Counted from the stretch's first letter, positions 8,698 through 17,036 are shown. The stretch: DNA of 40,887 nucleotides from an uncultured Butyricimonas sp. (GCA_944321845.1 CALUMT010000020.1:1-40887); one strand, 5' to 3'. Made by a program: numbers and translations. Notes: generated from the sequence alone by a model not told the origin.

Positions 8698-10173
8698 ATG
8701 AAGAAGTATTTTTATCTCGCCTGCCTGTGGTGCATCATCACGGGAATGCTCAGTTCCTGCACGAAGGAAAACACCTACATCATCCAATCCCCCGAGGGAG
8801 AAAAGGAATTACGGCTCACCGTTCTGGAGGACGGGAATTACACGATGGAACTGACGGACTCCATCGTGTTCAAAGCCTCCCCATCGACCGCCACCGGGGA
8901 AACGACCTTCCAATGGAAACTGGACACGGCAAAGGTCTCCACGGACTCGGTGTACGTCTTCAAGACGGACCGCAGCGGGCAATACTCCCTCAGCGTGACC
9001 GCCACCAACACCGACGGGGAACAGACCCGGACTGCCAACATCACGGTACTCCCCGGCAAATACAAACACGGGACCTTCATCCTGAACGAGGGACTGATCG
9101 GGACACACGGATCGCTGATATTCATCGCTCCCAACGGGGAAATCACCCCCAATGCCTACCAGAAAGTCAACGGGAAATACCTCTTCCCCCTGACCGAGGA
9201 TCTGTTTATCCACGACAACAAGATTTACATCGTCTCCCAGAAAGGAGAAAACTCGAGTAAAAACGACGGGGGACTCACCGTACTCAACGCCGAGACCCTG
9301 AAAGAGGAGTTCCGTTACTCCTTCCCCGAAGGCGAAGTATTTCAACCCACCCATATCGCCGTGCTGGACAAGGACGAAATCTATTTACGGACAGCCGACG
9401 ACATCAAGGTCTTCCATCCCTCGGATCTCTCGGTGGAGACCATTGAAGGCTCGGAAAAACCGAACTGGAACACCATGGCCGTTGCCGCCGGGAAGGTTTT
9501 CGTTTCACACATGAAAAAAGCGGAAATCATGGTTATCAAGAAAGGCGAGAAAAGCGTGTCCCACAGGATACAGTTTAACGACCTCGTGTCGGGAGTCATC
9601 CGCTCAAGCGACGGGAAACTATGGGTATCCGATAATAGCGGCACCATCTCCAAGGTTGACCCGGAGACATACGAGATAATCGAAGCTCATAACTTAAATG
9701 AATCCAATGGCTTACCTAATGACAAAACCGAAGCAGCCAAATTACTGCACCGCAATCCGGCAAGCAGCCAAGCCGCCGCACCACACATCTCGGCCAAAGG
9801 CGATACCCTGTACATGAGCGCCACGAAAACGACCATATACGCCCACGTGTTCAGTAGTAATCTTGTCAAAAAGATGGTCGATGCCAGACAATATATCCCG
9901 GACTCCGATGACTATTTCAACTCAAGGTATTTCCAGGCCTACAACACGTGTGCCGTTGATCCCGAGAGCGGGGAAGTGTACCTGAACACGCTGAGAGGCT
10001 GGGGAGGGAAACGCCATACCAATCATATCTCTGTTTTTGATTTCACATGGATAAAAAGCGACTACAACGATAATATCTATATTAGCCCTCGCCTAGCCAG
10101 GGATTATGCCAACTACACGGACTATCCCGCCAACATTTATTTCACGTACAATTTCTTTCAAATCAACAAATAA
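8698..10173 (+). CDS. BtuG-like propeller lipoprotein with N-terminal Ig/PKD-like domain (unit 3)
   Basis: A 491-aa lipoprotein, first gene behind riboswitch 3. The signal peptide ends LSSC (Cys21). Residues about 40-120 are an Ig/PKD-like domain (FQWKLDTAKVSTDS...ANITV). The DUF5074-type propeller begins at KYKHGTFILNEGLIGTHGS and ends at NIYFTYNFFQINK. Shared blades with the unit 2 paralogue are NTMAVAAGKVFVS, VSGVIRSSDGKLWVSD and SAKGDTLYMSATKT. It is some 45 residues longer than the unit 2 protein because of insertions in the last blades. Expected role: corrinoid capture at the surface, paired with the following GYRW lipoprotein. Confidence 0.75.
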   Translation: MKKYFYLACLWCIITGMLSSCTKENTYIIQSPEGEKELRLTVLEDGNYTMELTDSIVFKASPSTATGETTFQWKLDTAKVSTDSVYVFKTDRSGQYSLSVTATNTDGEQTRTANITVLPGKYKHGTFILNEGLIGTHGSLIFIAPNGEITPNAYQKVNGKYLFPLTEDLFIHDNKIYIVSQKGENSSKNDGGLTVLNAETLKEEFRYSFPEGEVFQPTHIAVLDKDEIYLRTADDIKVFHPSDLSVETIEGSEKPNWNTMAVAAGKVFVSHMKKAEIMVIKKGEKSVSHRIQFNDLVSGVIRSSDGKLWVSDNSGTISKVDPETYEIIEAHNLNESNGLPNDKTEAAKLLHRNPASSQAAAPHISAKGDTLYMSATKTTIYAHVFSSNLVKKMVDARQYIPDSDDYFNSRYFQAYNTCAVDPESGEVYLNTLRGWGGKRHTNHISVFDFTWIKSDYNDNIYISPRLARDYANYTDYPANIYFTYNFFQINK

Positions 10174-10182
10174 AACATTATT

Positions 10183-10944
10183 ATGAGAAAAGCATTTTTA
10201 TATATCGCCTGTGTCATCGCGCTCGTATTCGCAGCCTGTAATGAAGACACGTACGAGGTATTCCCGGAAGAAACAAGTCACCTTTCCGCCAACAATGCCA
10301 TTACCGTTTCCACTATCCAGGGAACAACCCGCCTCGTGAGAAACATCAACGACATACTGAACTGGACGGGAACAGGAACGAACACTTCCGTACTCGCCAT
10401 CCAGTGGGCCCCCACGGACAGCGTGACACCTCCCCAGGAGGAAGATATTCTGTTCCTCGCATGGGGATACCGTTGGACTTCCGGGAAAACGGGTCTAGAC
10501 ATGATACGCGAGGTTGCAGCTAACGATCCCCGTTTGTTCGTGATCCTCACCCAACAATGGGGAGGCTGGACCATCAAAGGCTTCGGTTATGACGGAAACG
10601 GGGATGGCAAGATTTCCATCAGCAACTCCTCGATCAGCCTAACAGAAACAAATTTCAACAACGGTATTTACGAGGGAAGTGCAGACCAAGACTTTGACGG
10701 AATGACATTGGGCAATCCCGCAGACTATTGGATGGGTGGCTGGTATAAGGCTTACGCAACCTACTGGCTCGGGGCAGAGGGGACAACTACCCCCGCGGCA
10801 TTCAAGTATTCCGACTACCTCGTTGACTTGCGCAGGTTAAGCAATAATTCCTGGGATGCCTGGACGTTCTCCACGATTAACACCTCGGAAAGCAACATCG
10901 ATCCACGGCCCGACCTGCTGAAAGCAGCCCCAACCAACAAATAA
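10183..10944 (+). CDS. NWTG/GYRW-domain lipoprotein without Ig module (unit 3)
   Basis: A 253-aa lipoprotein, 9 nt after the propeller gene. The lipobox is FAAC (Cys19). In place of the Ig/PKD-like domain there is only a ~35-residue linker. The family domain then fills the protein: NWTG at 60-63, AIQW, WGYRW at 94-98, TGLDMIREVAANDPRLFVIL, and the acidic loop DGNGDG at 137-142 followed by KISISN. It thus defines the minimal family domain at about 190 residues. Conserved Trp and Asp/Asn residues suggest ligand or calcium binding. The function is unknown; the setting points to corrinoid handling. Confidence 0.72.
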   Translation: MRKAFLYIACVIALVFAACNEDTYEVFPEETSHLSANNAITVSTIQGTTRLVRNINDILNWTGTGTNTSVLAIQWAPTDSVTPPQEEDILFLAWGYRWTSGKTGLDMIREVAANDPRLFVILTQQWGGWTIKGFGYDGNGDGKISISNSSISLTETNFNNGIYEGSADQDFDGMTLGNPADYWMGGWYKAYATYWLGAEGTTTPAAFKYSDYLVDLRRLSNNSWDAWTFSTINTSESNIDPRPDLLKAAPTNK

Positions 10945-10973
10945 CACATGACCTATAGATATAGACTATGTCA

Positions 10974-11010
10974 GGGAAGACGGTTTCGCGAAACCGTCTT
11001 CCCTATTTTT
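10974..11010 (+). terminator. Strong intrinsic terminator of B12 unit 3
   Basis: A perfect 30-nt palindrome at 10974-11003 (arms begin GGGAAGACGGTTTCG) is followed by TATTTTT. Confidence 0.9.
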
Positions 11011-11231
11011 GTTCGGAGTATGGATTCAGGGGAAATATCCCAGGCATCCCGATATATAAAGACCCTGCTCACAAGACAATTCCCATTCAAGAACGTTTCA
11101 CGAACGCTTCACGACCAATCCATTGATCGAACCGGGAGCGGCCGTGTAAGGAAGATGAAAGGGCTGTATTCCGTAAGCGTACCGTAAACGCAGCGGGTTC
11201 ATGGCGGAAATACAAGAAAAACACCGCCGTG
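11011..11231. other. Intergenic stretch with two pairs of 11-bp direct repeats
   Basis: No credible gene. GAACGTTTCAC (11091-11101) and GAACGCTTCAC (11102-11112) are adjacent, as are CCGTAAGCGTA (11171-11181) and CCGTAAACGCA (11182-11192). Each pair has an 11-bp period. No promoter match was found. Confidence 0.4.
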
Positions 11232-11675
11232 TCAGCCCTCGAAAAAGGGGAAATCCGGGGAAAGTTGGCAAGGTGCGCCCTCGTCAATCCGAACGGAACG
11301 GTGCGTGAGGCCATTGGTGACGGCAACGTAGCGCGCCCCCAGGGTCAGGTTGTAACGGAAGGCCTGATCGAAAACGGCAGCCGTCAATTCCACCGACGGG
11401 GCCTTGCATTCCACGACCAGGTAGGGGACCATCGCCCGGTCGAAACAAACAATGTCAAAACGCTGACGACGGCCGCAAACGGAGATTTCCCGTTCCACGG
11501 CCACGAGAGAGGTGGGGTAATGCCGGTGCTCGATGAGGAAATGGACCACGTGCTGGCGGACCCATTCCTCGGGCGTGAGCAGGAGGTAACGGCGACGGAT
11601 GATGTCGAATATCCAGTATTTCCCGGCTTCTTTCTTTACCTGGTAATCAAAGGGAGGAAGGGACAAGGTTTCCAT
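11232..11675 (-). CDS. Type I restriction HsdR N-terminal-like (HSDR_N_2) protein
   Basis: A 147-aa soluble protein with a nuclease-like fold related to the N-terminus of HsdR. The central part (RQRFDIVCFDRAMVPYLVVECKAPSVEL) carries the Asp and the ExK (ECK) of the PD-(D/E)XK core. QAFRYNLTLGARYVAVTNG follows, as in the family. There is no helicase part and no hsdM or hsdS gene nearby, so this is the stand-alone version common in Bacteroidetes rather than a restriction system. It lies 11 nt downstream of queA and is probably co-transcribed with it. Its cellular role is not known to me. Confidence 0.75.
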   Translation of the reverse strand: METLSLPPFDYQVKKEAGKYWIFDIIRRRYLLLTPEEWVRQHVVHFLIEHRHYPTSLVAVEREISVCGRRQRFDIVCFDRAMVPYLVVECKAPSVELTAAVFDQAFRYNLTLGARYVAVTNGLTHRSVRIDEGAPCQLSPDFPFFEG

Positions 11676-11686
11676 GGCTCAACATT

Positions 11687-12937
11687 TCATTTCCTCACTT
11701 TCAAAAAGCTGCTGTCCCCGTAACTCAGGAAACGGAAATCGTGGGACAAGGCGTAATCGTACACGCGATGCCAATCCTCCCCTATCGCCGCGGCAACGAG
11801 AAGCAACAGGGTGCTCTGCGGCTGATGGAAGTTGGTGAACATGCCGGAGATGACCCGATAACGGTAGCCGGGAAGGATGATGATCGTGGTCCGGGCCTTC
11901 AGCACCTCGCTGCCCGTCTCGTCGAACCATCGCAACAGAGCGGCCATGGATTCCCGGAACGTATAGTTATTCGGCAACTGATAAGCCTCCCATTGCCCAA
12001 GACTATGGAAATCCCCGCTCCCGAGCAAGCATTTCACGCCCATCCAATAGAGGCTTTCCAGGGTACGAACCGAGGTCGTTCCCACCGCGATGATATTTCC
12101 GGACTGGGCATGCAAAGCGGCCACGACCTGCCGGGGTACGACGATGTGTTCCGTGTGCATGTCATGCCCGCCGATGGTTTCACTTTTCACGGGTTTAAAC
12201 GTGCCGGCCCCGACGTGAAGCGTAACCTCCTCCATCCGTACGCCTTTGGCTCGAAGCGCGTCCAGCACGGGCAAACTGAAATGCAAACCGGCGGTAGGTG
12301 CCGCCACGGAGCCCTCGCTCTTGGAATACACCGTCTGATAGCGTATCTCGTCCGAGGATTCCGATTCCCGGTTCAGGTAAGGGGGAATGGGTATCCGGCC
12401 GCAACATTCCAGCACCTCACTGAAGCAGAGGGGGGTATCCCAGGAGAACGTCACGATGATGTCATTCCCTTGCTGTTCCTGGCGCTCGGCCCGTAGCAGA
12501 TGGCGCTCACCCTCGTAATCATAATCGCAGGAGATAGCGCTCTCCTTCCATTTGCGTAAATTACCGACCATACACTTCCAGGTGCAACGGCCAACCGCCG
12601 CAAAGTTCCGGGCGTAATCGACCGGTTCCCACGGTTCCAGGCAAAAAACCTCGATAAGCGCCCCGGTCTCCTTGTGGAAAAATATCCGGGCGTGGATGAC
12701 TTTCGTGTTGTTGAACACGAGCATGTCGCCGGCCGACAGGATTTCGGGGACATCGCGGAACCGTCTCTCGTGAATCCCGCCATTATCGTAAATCAATAAT
12801 TTAGAGGCGTCACGCTCCGTCAAGGGGTATTTCGCCACGCGCTCCTCGGGTAAATCGTAGGTGTAATCTTCTATTCTGATTGCCTGCAAATCCTCCACCC
12901 GCTTCCCGGAATCCTGTTCATTGATTTTGTTTGCCAT
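11687..12937 (-). CDS. queA: tRNA preQ1(34) S-adenosylmethionine ribosyltransferase-isomerase QueA
   Basis: Transfers and isomerises the ribosyl part of S-adenosylmethionine onto preQ1 in tRNA, giving epoxyqueuosine, the penultimate step of queuosine synthesis. At 416 aa it is longer than the ~350-aa E. coli enzyme, because of an insertion of about 60 residues after the KVIHARIFFHKETGALIEVF block. Diagnostic motifs are YDLPEERVAKYPLTERDASKLL near the N-terminus, PTAGLHFS, HVGAGTFKPV and HTE. The first gene of the minus-strand pair, it is divergent from AMP nucleosidase across a 78-nt gap that holds a -7 element for each direction. Confidence 0.93.
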   Translation of the reverse strand: MANKINEQDSGKRVEDLQAIRIEDYTYDLPEERVAKYPLTERDASKLLIYDNGGIHERRFRDVPEILSAGDMLVFNNTKVIHARIFFHKETGALIEVFCLEPWEPVDYARNFAAVGRCTWKCMVGNLRKWKESAISCDYDYEGERHLLRAERQEQQGNDIIVTFSWDTPLCFSEVLECCGRIPIPPYLNRESESSDEIRYQTVYSKSEGSVAAPTAGLHFSLPVLDALRAKGVRMEEVTLHVGAGTFKPVKSETIGGHDMHTEHIVVPRQVVAALHAQSGNIIAVGTTSVRTLESLYWMGVKCLLGSGDFHSLGQWEAYQLPNNYTFRESMAALLRWFDETGSEVLKARTTIIILPGYRYRVISGMFTNFHQPQSTLLLLVAAAIGEDWHRVYDYALSHDFRFLSYGDSSFLKVRK

Positions 12938-12961
12938 TTTAATGATAATATCTTATTTTTA
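12930..12961 (+). promoter_or_regulatory. Promoter of the AMP nucleosidase gene
   Basis: TTTG at 12930-12933 and TATTTTTA at 12954-12961 with a 20-nt spacer; the last base deviates from TAnnTTTG. The start codon is 55 nt downstream. Confidence 0.45.
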
Positions 12962-12967
12962 GGACGA

Positions 12968-12975
12968 CAAAATTA
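12968..12975 (-). promoter_or_regulatory. -7 element of the queA promoter
   Basis: On the minus strand TAATTTTG is an exact TAnnTTTG, about 30 nt before the queA ATG. The -33 region has only a T-run. Confidence 0.45.
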
Positions 12976-13015
12976 CGCCGAAAAGGGCGAATTAAAAAAG
13001 AATGAGGTACAAAAT

Positions 13016-13786
13016 ATGAAAACGAAACAAGATATCGTGGAAGACTGGCTGCCCCGCTACACGGGACGGGAACTGAAAGATTTCAGCAAATACATCATCC
13101 TGACAAATTTCGATTATTACCTGGAGTTGTTCGCCAGGAAATTCGACGTACCCATCATCGGGGCGGACAAGAACATGCCGACCGTCGCGGCCAACGGCAT
13201 CACCATGATCAATTTCGGGATGGGCAGTCCCAATGCCGCCACGGTCCTCGACCTGCTGACCGCGATCGAACCGGAAGCGGTGCTATTCCTAGGTAAATGC
13301 GGCAGCCTGAAGACCAAGTACAAGGTCGGTGACTACGTGCTTCCCATCGCCGCCATCAAGGGGGAAGGGACCTCCGACGACTATCTTCCCCGCGAGGTAC
13401 CCTCGCTCCCCTCGTTCGCGCTCCAAAAAGCCTGCTCGAAAGCCGTCACGAACCACGGACGCATGTACTACACGGGGGTAGTTTATACCACGAACCGGCG
13501 CGTCTGGGAGTTCGACGAGCATTTCAAGGAATACCTGTTGAAGACGCGGGCCCTCGCCATAGACATGGAAACCGCCACCATTTTCACGGTCGGATTCGCC
13601 AACCGTATTCCCACGGGGGCCTTGCTGCTGATCTCCGACAGCCCGATGATTTCCGAGGGAATCAAGACGACGCAATCGGACCGGATGGTCACCCAGAAAT
13701 TCGCAAACCAGCACCTCGAGATAGGTGTCGAAACGATGGAAAACATCCGGGATAAAAATTATTCCGTAAAGCACCTGATTTTTTGA
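13016..13786 (+). CDS. amn: AMP nucleosidase
   Basis: Hydrolyses AMP to adenine and ribose 5-phosphate and so tunes adenylate pools. It is 256 aa, the compact Bacteroidetes form without the N-terminal regulatory region of E. coli Amn. The nucleoside phosphorylase fold is marked by TMINFGMGSPNAATVLDLL, FLGKCGSL (phosphate or ribose loop), GEGTSDDYLP, and AIDMETATIF with ISDSPM near the C-terminus (the ME...D active-site pair). It stands alone, divergent from queA, and the next gene begins only 27 nt downstream. Confidence 0.9.
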   Translation: MKTKQDIVEDWLPRYTGRELKDFSKYIILTNFDYYLELFARKFDVPIIGADKNMPTVAANGITMINFGMGSPNAATVLDLLTAIEPEAVLFLGKCGSLKTKYKVGDYVLPIAAIKGEGTSDDYLPREVPSLPSFALQKACSKAVTNHGRMYYTGVVYTTNRRVWEFDEHFKEYLLKTRALAIDMETATIFTVGFANRIPTGALLLISDSPMISEGIKTTQSDRMVTQKFANQHLEIGVETMENIRDKNYSVKHLIF

Positions 13787-13813
13787 AATTATGTCGTATT
13801 TTCGTGGCCTGAT

Positions 13814-14257
13814 ATGAAATTCATGCGGAAAATTATTATATACATATGTCTCTTGCCGCTTGTTCTGTGGGCCTGCGAGAACAAGAACAAACAGAACTCC
13901 CGGGACAAAGGTGCCATTGAGGAAACGATGGACTCTACCGTCGTAGCCAAAATCGAGTTCAACGAGAAATCGTTCAATTTTGGCGATATGGCGCAGGGCG
14001 AAATCGTGACCCATACCTTCCGGTTCAAAAACACGGGAAACAAGAATCTCATCATCAAAAGGATAGAGAGCAGTTGCGGATGCACGGCCGCCAAGTTCAG
14101 CACGAAGCCGATCCCGCCCGGGGAAGAAAGCGAGATTGAAATCGAATTCAACTCGGAAGGACGTTTCGGGAAACAGCTGAAAACGGTCACCATATTCGCC
14201 AATATCCCTCAACAAACGACAGAATTAAGTATTATAGCAAACATTAAGAATCAATAA
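13814..14257 (+). CDS. DUF1573 lipoprotein
   Basis: A 147-aa lipoprotein with lipobox LWAC (Cys21 if started at 13814; a second in-frame ATG at 13823 is possible). Residues about 50-140 are the DUF1573 Ig-like domain with the signature NFGDMAQGEIVTHTFRFKNTGNKNL and SSCGCTAAKFS. The family is very common in Bacteroidetes envelopes and its function is unknown. It is first in the row DUF1573-yajC-ybbR-coaE, an order conserved in Bacteroidales. Confidence 0.85.
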   Translation: MKFMRKIIIYICLLPLVLWACENKNKQNSRDKGAIEETMDSTVVAKIEFNEKSFNFGDMAQGEIVTHTFRFKNTGNKNLIIKRIESSCGCTAAKFSTKPIPPGEESEIEIEFNSEGRFGKQLKTVTIFANIPQQTTELSIIANIKNQ

Positions 14258-14267
14258 AAACTAAATT

Positions 14268-14588
14268 ATGAACACAATTTTCATGCTGACATTACAACAA
14301 AATCCTCAAGGAGGAGGATTCATGTCTTTCTTACCTCTTATTCTGATTATCATCGTATTCTGGTTCTTCATGATCCGTCCTCAAATGAAACGCCAGAAGG
14401 AATTGAAAAAATACCGGGATTCCCTGCAAAAAGGAGATAAAATCATGACTACCGGCGGAATCTTCGGGAAGGTTGTGGAAATCAACGACTACACGGTTAT
14501 CATCGAGGTAGAAAGTCAGGCAAGATTAAAAGTGAGCAAAGAGGCTATCGTGAAAGACATGACGGACGTGGCCGCTCAATCAAAATAA
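14268..14588 (+). CDS. yajC: Preprotein translocase subunit YajC
   Basis: Small inner-membrane partner of SecDF in the Sec translocon. It is 106 aa, with one transmembrane segment (about residues 17-37, SFLPLILIIIVFWFFMI) followed by the family signature RPQMKRQKEL and the cytoplasmic KGDKIMTTGGIFGKV module. It begins 10 nt after the DUF1573 stop, so the two are co-transcribed. Confidence 0.92.
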   Translation: MNTIFMLTLQQNPQGGGFMSFLPLILIIIVFWFFMIRPQMKRQKELKKYRDSLQKGDKIMTTGGIFGKVVEINDYTVIIEVESQARLKVSKEAIVKDMTDVAAQSK

Positions 14589-14590
14589 TG

Positions 14591-14631
14591 AGCGGGTGTA
14601 GGGATTCCCTACACCTCTCATTCAACCCGCT
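14591..14631 (+). other. Intra-operon stem-loop between yajC and the YbbR gene
   Basis: GGTGTAGGG (14595-14603) pairs perfectly with CCCTACACC (14607-14615) around ATT. An outer AGCG/CGCT stem (14591-14594 with 14628-14631) can close it. No T-tract follows, so it more likely affects mRNA stability or translation coupling than termination. Confidence 0.55.
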
Positions 14632-14643
14632 AAAGACATCGCT

Positions 14644-15639
14644 ATGCAAACAACCCGTTCAAAAATCGCTTCATTCATAAAGAAACACCGCGAATTGCAA
14701 CTCCAACGCAATGTCGTGACGTACGGGGTTTGTTTGCTCATCGCCACTTCCCTATGGTTCCTGAACGCACTGAACAAGATTTACGTGACCGAGATCTCGT
14801 ATCCCGTCAAATACACGGATTTCCCGAAAGGCAAACTTCTCGTGTCGGAACTTCCTAAAGAAATGACGCTCGAGATAAAAGCTCACGGGTTCGCTCTGCT
14901 ACGATACAAGATCAGCACGTCTTTCCTGCCCATTATTTTCAGCATCAACACGTATAGCGACGGAATCATTGAGAAGAACAATTTACTGTCCTTTACCGTG
15001 AACACGGCCCAGGTGAAGGAACGAATCAGCGCACAATTGAGCCAGGACATCGAGTTACTGAACATAAAACCGGGCAGTATCACGTTCGAGTTTTCCCAGT
15101 TCGTGCATAAAACATTGCCCGTCATCCCGCGAATCAATTATTCCCTCAAGAAACAGTACATCCTGAAAAAAGATGTCACCGTAACCCCATCCACCATAAC
15201 GATAGAAGGGCCTGCCGCCATCGTGGACACGTTACGGGCGGTTTACACGGAATCATTGAATTTCGAGAAACTCGCCAAAAACATCGACAAAAATATCCGC
15301 CTGCAGGAAATCCAAGGAGTGCAGTTCGATTCCGAGGAAGTAAAGCTACAACTGGAGGTGGAACGCTACACGGAATCCCGCAAGACACTTCCCTTGAATG
15401 TCATCAATCTGCCGGATTCGCTACAAATGAGATTATTCCCGGGGAACATCGATGTCACGTTCGACGTGGGATTAAGCCATTACGATTCGACAACGGACAC
15501 CTGTTTCATGTTTTACGTGGATTACAACGAAATCAGTTCGTCAACGACACTAACCGTACACGCGGACAAAAAACCAAAGCACATTAAAGACTTGGTATAT
15601 AGCCCGGAAGAAGTCGAATATCTCATTGAAAAAAAATAG
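14644..15639 (+). CDS. YbbR-like domain protein
   Basis: A 331-aa membrane-anchored extracytoplasmic protein. One N-terminal transmembrane segment (about residues 23-42, VVTYGVCLLIATSLWFLNAL) is followed by YbbR-type beta-rich repeats, for example VTPSTITIEGPAAIVDTL at about 180. In Firmicutes YbbR/CdaR contacts diadenylate cyclase; here no cdaA is adjacent and the role is unknown. It lies 6 nt upstream of coaE, in the DUF1573-yajC-ybbR-coaE row. Confidence 0.85.
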   Translation: MQTTRSKIASFIKKHRELQLQRNVVTYGVCLLIATSLWFLNALNKIYVTEISYPVKYTDFPKGKLLVSELPKEMTLEIKAHGFALLRYKISTSFLPIIFSINTYSDGIIEKNNLLSFTVNTAQVKERISAQLSQDIELLNIKPGSITFEFSQFVHKTLPVIPRINYSLKKQYILKKDVTVTPSTITIEGPAAIVDTLRAVYTESLNFEKLAKNIDKNIRLQEIQGVQFDSEEVKLQLEVERYTESRKTLPLNVINLPDSLQMRLFPGNIDVTFDVGLSHYDSTTDTCFMFYVDYNEISSSTTLTVHADKKPKHIKDLVYSPEEVEYLIEKK

Positions 15640-15645
15640 GGAGAC

Positions 15646-16233
15646 ATGCTGAAAATCGGATTAACCGGAGGTATTGGCAGCGGGAAAAGCACCATCGCCC
15701 GAGTCATAAAAACACTGGGATACCCCGTGTACACCAGCGACCGCAGAGCCGCGGAACTAACAAACAACCACGTAGCCATCCGGGAAGGGCTCATTAGGCT
15801 TTTCGGGGAACACATATACCAAGCTGACGGGAAGCTAAACAAACAGGCACTTGCAAGTATCATCTTTCAAAACAAACAAGCGTTGCAGCAGGTAAATTCG
15901 ATCGTGCACCCCATCGTGTCAGCCGACTTCGACAGCTGGTGTCGGCAACAAACGAGCGCTCTTGTTTTCTTTGAATCCGCGATTCTATTTGAAAGCAATC
16001 TCTCCCACCGATTTGATCATATCATCACGGTATCCGCCCCGGAGGAAACCCGTCTCGAAAGGGTCATCCGCAGGGATCATACCAGTAAAGAGAAAGTCAT
16101 CGAGCGCATGCACAACCAGCTAAGCGATACCGAACGGGAGAGAATGGCTGATTACGTCATCCATAATGACGACCGGCAGCAAGTGCTCACGCAAATCTTA
16201 CAAACGATAAATCATCTAAAACAACAACTATAA
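15646..16233 (+). CDS. coaE: Dephospho-CoA kinase
   Basis: Phosphorylates dephospho-CoA at the 3' hydroxyl, the last step of coenzyme A synthesis. It is 195 aa, the usual length. The P-loop [12 protein letters not shown] is at residues 5-16. TSDRRAAEL takes the place of the common DxD motif, with Ser in place of the first Asp. [11 protein letters not shown] and [10 protein letters not shown] follow, then the lid RLERVIRRD. It ends 1 nt before the next gene. Confidence 0.93.
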   Translation: MLKIGLTGGIGSGKSTIARVIKTLGYPVYTSDRRAAELTNNHVAIREGLIRLFGEHIYQADGKLNKQALASIIFQNKQALQQVNSIVHPIVSADFDSWCRQQTSALVFFESAILFESNLSHRFDHIITVSAPEETRLERVIRRDHTSKEKVIERMHNQLSDTERERMADYVIHNDDRQQVLTQILQTINHLKQQL

Positions 16234-16234
16234 T

Positions 16235-16972
16235 ATGGCAAAATTCGGTAAATGGATAGGAGCAGGATTAGGTTTCGTGCTGGGAGGTGGTCCCATTGGG
16301 GCATTATTAGGTTTCATGATCGGTTCCGCGTTTGACACGCCGACAGGGAATCAGACAATGCCGGGCGGAGATCCGACAATGCGTCCCACCGGACGTGGCG
16401 ATTTTCTATGCAGTCTCGTGGTACTGGCAACAGCACTCATGAAAGCGGATGACAAGGTTCTCCGTTCCGAGCTGGAGTACGTGAAAGGATTTTTCCGACA
16501 GAATTTCGGTCCGGAAGGCGAACGGGAAGCCTTGGCCATGATCAAGGAATTGTTATCCAAGACGATTGCCGTAGATGAAGTCTGCACGCAGATCCGCTTC
16601 AACATGACTCACGATGCCCGCGTACAGTTGCTGTATTTCCTATTCGGCATAGCCAAAGCGGATGGAAACATCTGCGAGAACGAGATACGCCTGTTGGATA
16701 ATATTGCCAACCTACTGGGGATCAACGAGGCATCGTACCGTTCCGTCAAAGCAATGTTCTATGACGACCTGAATTCAGCGTACAGCATCCTCGGTGTAAG
16801 CAAGGAGGCCACCAATGAAGAAATCAAGAAAGCGTACCGCAAGATGGCCATTGAAAATCATCCCGACAAAGTCGGCTACATGGGAGAAGACATCCGCAAA
16901 GCCGCGGAAGAGAAATTCTCGAAGATAAACCAGGCCTACGAACAAATCAAGAAACAACGGGGCATGAATTAA
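16235..16972 (+). CDS. TerB-like / DnaJ-domain protein (DjlA-like)
   Basis: A 245-aa co-chaperone candidate. The N-terminus (residues 4-32) is a glycine-rich membrane segment resembling that of DjlA. Residues about 55-170 form the helical TerB-like domain ([23 protein letters not shown] and [17 protein letters not shown]). Residues about 180-242 form a J-domain with [19 protein letters not shown] and the HPD motif in IENHPDKVG. The domain order matches DjlA, a membrane DnaJ partner of DnaK. It is the last gene of the row that starts with DUF1573. Confidence 0.85.
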   Translation: MAKFGKWIGAGLGFVLGGGPIGALLGFMIGSAFDTPTGNQTMPGGDPTMRPTGRGDFLCSLVVLATALMKADDKVLRSELEYVKGFFRQNFGPEGEREALAMIKELLSKTIAVDEVCTQIRFNMTHDARVQLLYFLFGIAKADGNICENEIRLLDNIANLLGINEASYRSVKAMFYDDLNSAYSILGVSKEATNEEIKKAYRKMAIENHPDKVGYMGEDIRKAAEEKFSKINQAYEQIKKQRGMN

Positions 16973-17002
16973 AAAATCTTTTTCATTATTCGGCAGATTG
17001 AT

Positions 17003-17010
17003 TATTTTTG
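17003..17010 (+). promoter_or_regulatory. -7 element before the DUF5606 gene
   Basis: TATTTTTG at 17003-17010 fits TAnnTTTG. A T-run at 16979-16983 sits where -33 is expected. The predicted transcription start is about 20 nt before the ATG at 17037, which argues against an earlier start at 16998. Confidence 0.5.
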
Positions 17011-17036
17011 CCCCACGATTACCAAAACGAAATAAT

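Noticed and set aside
11232-11675. A type I restriction-modification system
   Set aside because: Only the small HsdR N-terminal-like domain is present; no helicase, methylase or specificity gene is nearby.
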